Source of the DNA: QQUD01 sp039029915
GTDB taxonomy: Bacteria; Chloroflexota; Anaerolineae; Promineifilales; Promineifilaceae
DNA: 28,188 bases
NCBI GenBank assembly: GCA_039029915.1
Contig: JBCCFD010000041.1
Coordinates: 1 to 28,188, forward strand
Direction: 5' to 3'
The first letter of the stretch is position 1. Each line of letters starts with the position of its first letter. Positions 24,641 through 28,188 of the stretch are shown piece by piece. A model generated the notes under the pieces. The model worked only from the letters and a program-made list of their open reading frames with translations, was not told where the DNA came from and made no database searches. The position numbers and the translations under genes were made by a program.

Positions 24641-24697
24641 GGCGATCGTAGCGGAGGCTGAGCCTGTTGAGGCTATCCATGTTCCCCAAAACAACCC

Positions 24698-25666
24698 CTA
24701 ATTTTGGATCAATTGAACTTCAAACAAGGTTGGCCATAGCTTACCGGTGAGAAAAAGACGGCCGTTTTCAGCATCAAAGGCGATGCCGTTCAACACAGCG
24801 TCGTTATTGCGGGGTTGCACTGTCTCAATCAACAAACTCCCATCAATCCAGCCTAAAACATGCCCCGTTTGCGGATCAATTCGAACGATAAATGGGCTTT
24901 TCCATATATTGGCCCAAATCTCGCCGTTAATATATTCCAGTTCATTGAGCTGGTGTATTTCTTGGCCTGCATCTTGCACTAAAATCGTGCCTAAAATCTC
25001 AAATGTTTCAGGATCGCGATAGGTGATTTGGGAGCTACCGTTGCTCATAATGAGACAGGCTCCGTTGCTCGTCAGCCCCCAACCTTGACCCATATAGTCG
25101 AAAGCGCCAATCTGCTCCAAACTGTTCACGTCGTAAATATGGCCTTGGCCAGCCTGCCATGTAAGCTGATACAGTTTGTTGTCATACACGGCCGTTCCTT
25201 CTCCGAACTGGGTTGGGTCGATGCCAACCTGCTTTTGAACCTGACCCGATTCGAGGTCAACTTGACGAATTGTTGATTGGCCACGCAGGCCCGTGCTTTC
25301 GTAAAGCTGTCCGTTAAAGTAAAGCAGACCCTGAGTGAACGCATTGGCATCATGCGGATACGCTTGAATGATCTGGAGCTTGTATTCGGGAGCAGTGGGA
25401 TTTTCCGATGATGGTATACCGTCACTGCAGTAAGGGGCGGGTGCCGGAACGGCCGTGGCTAGTGGCGTTTGAATCATCGTTGGGTCAACAGTTGGACTCG
25501 GTATGATGGTGGGTGAAGGATTAACGGCCGTTTCCTCATTGGCAGCGTTGCTTTCTATTAAGACAGCGTTATTAGGGGTTGGTGCTGAAGAAAATAAACC
25601 ACATCCTGGTAAAAAAATGGAGAGGATTAGGAGGAGGAATAAAGATTGGGTAACGTGTCTCATCAT
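24698..25666 (-). CDS. Glutaminyl-peptide cyclotransferase-like lipoprotein
   Basis: 322 aa from ATG 25666 (or the adjacent ATG 25663); the frame is open to 25747, but the extra 27 residues would bury the lipoprotein signal, whose cleavage site is FLPGC. A Pro/Thr spacer follows (PSPTIIPSPTVDPT). The rest matches the plant/bacterial-type glutamine cyclotransferase propeller: AFTQGLLYFNGQLYESTGLRGQS, LNELEYINGEIWANIW, and DAVLNGIAFDAENGRLFLTGKLWPTLFEV. The family converts N-terminal glutamine to pyroglutamate; here it would act outside the membrane. It is convergent with the kinase gene and divergent from the patatin gene. No Shine-Dalgarno seen. Confidence 0.9.
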   Translation of the reverse strand: MMRHVTQSLFLLLILSIFLPGCGLFSSAPTPNNAVLIESNAANEETAVNPSPTIIPSPTVDPTMIQTPLATAVPAPAPYCSDGIPSSENPTAPEYKLQIIQAYPHDANAFTQGLLYFNGQLYESTGLRGQSTIRQVDLESGQVQKQVGIDPTQFGEGTAVYDNKLYQLTWQAGQGHIYDVNSLEQIGAFDYMGQGWGLTSNGACLIMSNGSSQITYRDPETFEILGTILVQDAGQEIHQLNELEYINGEIWANIWKSPFIVRIDPQTGHVLGWIDGSLLIETVQPRNNDAVLNGIAFDAENGRLFLTGKLWPTLFEVQLIQN

Positions 25667-25725
25667 GAAGGGGTAATTGTAATAAACTTTTGTAAATGAG
25701 GGGGGTCTATTGATAAACTTATCAT

Positions 25726-26808
25726 GTGGAAAAAATAGTGACAACAACCAAGTATCAGTTTCGTAATCTCGTGTTCCAAGGGGGTGGGGTGCGCATGCTG
25801 GCCTATCACGGTGCCATCAAGGCGCTTGAAGAAACGGGCATACTGCCCCAAATTGAGCGCGTGGCCGGTACATCAGCCGGGGCGTTAACCGCAATGCTGG
25901 TCAGCTTCCGGCTTTCAGCAAATGACACCATTGAGCTGTTTAAAAGTGTTGATTTGAGCAAGGTGCCAACGCGTAAATCGATTGAGGATATCGCTTGGGA
26001 ACCACCTCAGTTCTTAGAATCGCAAATCAATCGATTAGTTAGCAATTGGGACGCCATGCGCCGCTTTTTACGACAGTATGGTCTTCATGGACATGATCAC
26101 GGCTATGATTGGATGCATGAGATTATTGCCGAGCAGTGTGATGGAAACGGCCGTGCTACTTTTGCTGACTTTAAAGCGCTTGGCTTTCGTGATTTACACG
26201 TTGTAGCCGCCAACATTTCTAAGCAGAAGACCATTGTTTTTAATGCTGCCGACACGCCTGATGTTGCCGTAGCTGATGCGCTAGTAATGTCCCAATCGAT
26301 TCCGCTGTTTTTTGAAGCAATTCAGTTTGATGGACAGGGGATAGGCCAAGGGGATTATTTTGCAGATGGGGGTGTTTTGAATAACTATCCGCTGCAGGTT
26401 TTTGATTACGCCCGCTTCCTTTCAAATCGAAAATGGTTTGTAAATCGCGCCAACTGGGAAACGTTAGGGTGTCGCCTCATGACATCAGACGACTGCCAGC
26501 GAATTGATCGCCCGATCAATAATGTGGTGTCTTATTTAGCCAATTTGCTTGTGACCGTTTCCGTAGCGCAGGATGTGGCCTACAACAACAATCGCGTGGA
26601 CCAAAATCGGACGGTTGAAATTGATGATTGCTGTATCAGCGTCGTCGATTTCGATATCAAGATTGCCGACGAGGATGAACGGTATTTAAAGCTGGTTGCA
26701 TCAGGATATAAAGCGGTTTATGATTTTTTAGAGGAATATTCCCCACCAACTCCCGATCAAATTGCCCAACTGCGCCACATTTTTCGCCGCATTACCCGCC
26801 GGCGTTGA
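25726..26808 (+). CDS. Patatin-like phospholipase
   Basis: Up to 360 aa from GTG 25726; GTG 25738, giving MTTTKYQF, has a weak GGAA upstream and may be the true start. The patatin fold is clear: the oxyanion-hole loop FQGGGVRMLAYHGA, nucleophile elbow GTSAG (Ser50 with the first start), and the catalytic dyad aspartate in YFADGGVLNNYPL (Asp214). No signal peptide, so it is cytoplasmic or released by other means. The family hydrolyses acyl-lipids; the substrate is unknown. It shares a short divergent promoter region with the cyclotransferase lipoprotein. Confidence 0.93.
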   Translation: MEKIVTTTKYQFRNLVFQGGGVRMLAYHGAIKALEETGILPQIERVAGTSAGALTAMLVSFRLSANDTIELFKSVDLSKVPTRKSIEDIAWEPPQFLESQINRLVSNWDAMRRFLRQYGLHGHDHGYDWMHEIIAEQCDGNGRATFADFKALGFRDLHVVAANISKQKTIVFNAADTPDVAVADALVMSQSIPLFFEAIQFDGQGIGQGDYFADGGVLNNYPLQVFDYARFLSNRKWFVNRANWETLGCRLMTSDDCQRIDRPINNVVSYLANLLVTVSVAQDVAYNNNRVDQNRTVEIDDCCISVVDFDIKIADEDERYLKLVASGYKAVYDFLEEYSPPTPDQIAQLRHIFRRITRRR

Positions 26809-26829
26809 CATTCATTGGTGCCATAGGAA

Positions 26830-27525
26830 TTAAGGCAAGGGAATATTGAGATGGGGTAATGTTTTAGCCAAAAACATGTAGGTATCATTTAGCTGCCCTC
26901 GCGGGATGATAAACTCAGATGTTTGATGCCAATGATTTTTTGTTCTTTGATAATGAATGATCACTTTATTGCGCGAGGTTGTCGACCAGGTAACTTTGTA
27001 AACAGTTTCCCAATTTACCGTTGGGTAGGGAAAGTCTAAGATTCCCTTTTGCGAAAAATAGGTTGGCAGGAATATTTTAATGATCAGGTTTGAGATAATT
27101 GTTAGTTGAAGGAATACACCAGCACCTCGCCAAATCGATTCTTCAACACGAAAGTCATTAAAATCCAGCCAAAAGTAAAAAACGAAGCAAACAGCAAAAG
27201 CGAGCGAATTATATGTTTTTTGAGGAATGTGGATTTTAAATTGTGTTGGGTTTCTATAAGATCTGGAGAGGCGCAAGGTATAGATCCAGATTAGAAGACC
27301 TGCTGCTAGATATATAAATCCAAAAATGGGCTCTCGCCACTCTTCACGATATCCATAAACGAAAAAAACGGTAAAAATCGATAGCCCACCTCCCCAGCTT
27401 CTAAATAGAAAACGAAGCTGGACAGGTTGTTTTGTATCACCCTGAAGATGATAAAAATAGATTGTGATGACAACTAAATAAATGAGTGTTGTAAATAGAC
27501 TTGAATAAAGTGCACTTGATAGCAT
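26830..27525 (-). CDS. Membrane protein with C-terminal bPH/DUF5673-like domain
   Basis: 231 aa. Four to five hydrophobic helices lie in the first ~160 residues (about 8-26, 45-60, 68-85, 108-122, 136-153), separated by short basic loops. The C-terminal ~75 residues look like a small beta-rich cytoplasmic domain: YFSQKGILDFPYPTVNWETV, then KVIIHYQRTKNHWH and FIIPRGQ, a pattern like bacterial PH-type DUF5673 domains. The N-terminal ATG 27525 has no evident Shine-Dalgarno. Codon use looks more AT-rich than its neighbours, and it contains no iterated palindrome in its body. Function unknown; family assignment tentative. Confidence 0.75.
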   Translation of the reverse strand: MLSSALYSSLFTTLIYLVVITIYFYHLQGDTKQPVQLRFLFRSWGGGLSIFTVFFVYGYREEWREPIFGFIYLAAGLLIWIYTLRLSRSYRNPTQFKIHIPQKTYNSLAFAVCFVFYFWLDFNDFRVEESIWRGAGVFLQLTIISNLIIKIFLPTYFSQKGILDFPYPTVNWETVYKVTWSTTSRNKVIIHYQRTKNHWHQTSEFIIPRGQLNDTYMFLAKTLPHLNIPLP

Positions 27526-27609
27526 GATGGGTATCCAAACGGCCGTTTAACTTATAGTTAGTTTACATCATTAAACGGCGCGTTGGAAGTTTTTTCGACA
27601 ATGGTATGG

Positions 27610-28188
27610 TTAGCGACTATCAAAGGTTAGTTCAGGGTAGGGAGACGGCCGTTCCAGCACGTCGCTTCTATCGACCCCTTTTAAATATTGGTCGAAAAAG
27701 GCCACGATGTACTCATTTTGGATGCCAATGCTGTAATGGCTATCGATGGTTCCAGAAAGGCCTAGCTGTGGGGTGAGTGGAGAAAGCATCACGAGATCTG
27801 TGAAGTCATAATGTCCTGTGTCTGACACAGCCAGATTATAGCCATCATTTGACAGGCGATTGTATATTTCAAGCCCCCGCGCTTGATTTTCTTCACCCAG
27901 CCATATCGGGGTGCTAATAAACATGAAGGGTTGCGTTGGGCCATCTGCCAGCAAACTTTCCGTAACGGGAAGGACCCAACTGTCTAACCCAATACCGGCC
28001 GTGCAGCGCGTGTCGATCAGGCAAAATTCAACGGTGGTGCCGCCGCCGGTTGAGTGTCCGAAGACGCCGACGTTTGCCGTGTCTAAACGGCCGTTAAACA
28101 ATCCTTCGCTCTCATGCCAATCCGTCATCTCATCCAGCAAGAACGCAATATCTGCTGCCCAAACGTTGATCAACTCATTCGCCTGCAC
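27610..28188 (-). CDS. PAF-acetylhydrolase-like alpha/beta hydrolase, 5' end outside window
   Basis: The last 192 codons of an alpha/beta hydrolase; the frame is open to the right edge. The GTG at the edge is probably internal. The nucleophile elbow is VFGHSTGGGT (Ser46 of the visible part). GIGLDSWVLPV carries the likely acid, and DTGHYDFTD carries the likely catalytic histidine, as in platelet-activating factor acetylhydrolase/isoform II-like enzymes and related dienelactone-hydrolase-type proteins. Two cysteines (FCLIDTRCT) may pair if it is exported, but the N-terminal signal cannot be seen. It contains two iterated palindromes (27645, 28086). Confidence 0.85.
   Translation of the reverse strand: MQANELINVWAADIAFLLDEMTDWHESEGLFNGRLDTANVGVFGHSTGGGTTVEFCLIDTRCTAGIGLDSWVLPVTESLLADGPTQPFMFISTPIWLGEENQARGLEIYNRLSNDGYNLAVSDTGHYDFTDLVMLSPLTPQLGLSGTIDSHYSIGIQNEYIVAFFDQYLKGVDRSDVLERPSPYPELTFDSR

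Noticed and set aside
24641..24697. Regulatory element in the GAGGCT direct repeat between convergent genes
   Set aside because: Too short and unsupported; it lies between two stop codons with no clear hairpin and U tract.

Overview
The window looks like a chromosome segment of a Chloroflexota bacterium, most probably Anaerolineae/Ardenticatenia-like. The evidence is indirect: many secreted lipoproteins with Pro/Thr-rich linkers, SBBP and LVIVD propeller proteins, a secreted protein ending in a YLPL motif, a serine hydroxymethyltransferase-GcvT fusion, and a full-length cytochrome b encoded with a Rieske protein and a diheme cytochrome c. No phage, transposase, rRNA or CRISPR array was seen. 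The window is mostly coding and has one tRNA.

Layout. Positions 1-2531 (minus) hold a 5'-complete, 3'-truncated glyA-gcvT fusion, preceded by a DUF1801 gene. That gene shares an overlapping divergent promoter with a 64-aa membrane protein. Then, on plus, come an SBBP beta-propeller protein, a GT4 glycosyltransferase and an LVIVD-type lipoprotein. Two large lipoproteins on minus (8224-12659) face it. From 12890 on plus come argS, dcd, tRNA-Val(UAC) and a qcr-type operon (Rieske, cytochrome b, diheme cytochrome c) ending in a clear intrinsic terminator. A truncated paralogue of the cytochrome c follows. A zinc-ribbon protein (minus) and a conserved-looking 192-aa protein (plus) are divergent. 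Next are a tandem-GNAT protein (minus), a GAF-GAF membrane histidine kinase (plus), a glutamine cyclotransferase lipoprotein (minus) and a patatin-like lipase (plus). The window closes with a membrane protein and a partial PAF-acetylhydrolase-like enzyme, both on minus. Functional coupling is clear only for the respiratory bc operon and the C1/glycine fusion enzyme; the other neighbours look like general housekeeping and cell-envelope genes.

The most striking signal is not a gene. The palindrome AACGGCCGTT occurs 22 times exactly, and its core ACGGCCGT 42 times, by hand count. About 0.4 copies of the 8-mer would be expected by chance in a window of this size. It is a highly iterated palindrome, comparable to HIP1 of cyanobacteria but with a different sequence. 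It lies almost entirely inside coding sequence, is read mostly as Thr-Ala-Val or Asn-Gly-Arg, favours linkers and other weakly constrained positions, and is nearly absent from the argS 3' half-dcd-qcr stretch. I know of no description of this motif, but I could not search.

Other items: a degenerate GcvT-like module inside the glyA-gcvT linker, a two-copy palindromic (MITE/REP-like) intergenic repeat, three tandem 23-bp operator-like repeats, and a decayed cytochrome c duplicate. All coordinates, counts and motifs were read by eye; no database search was run.
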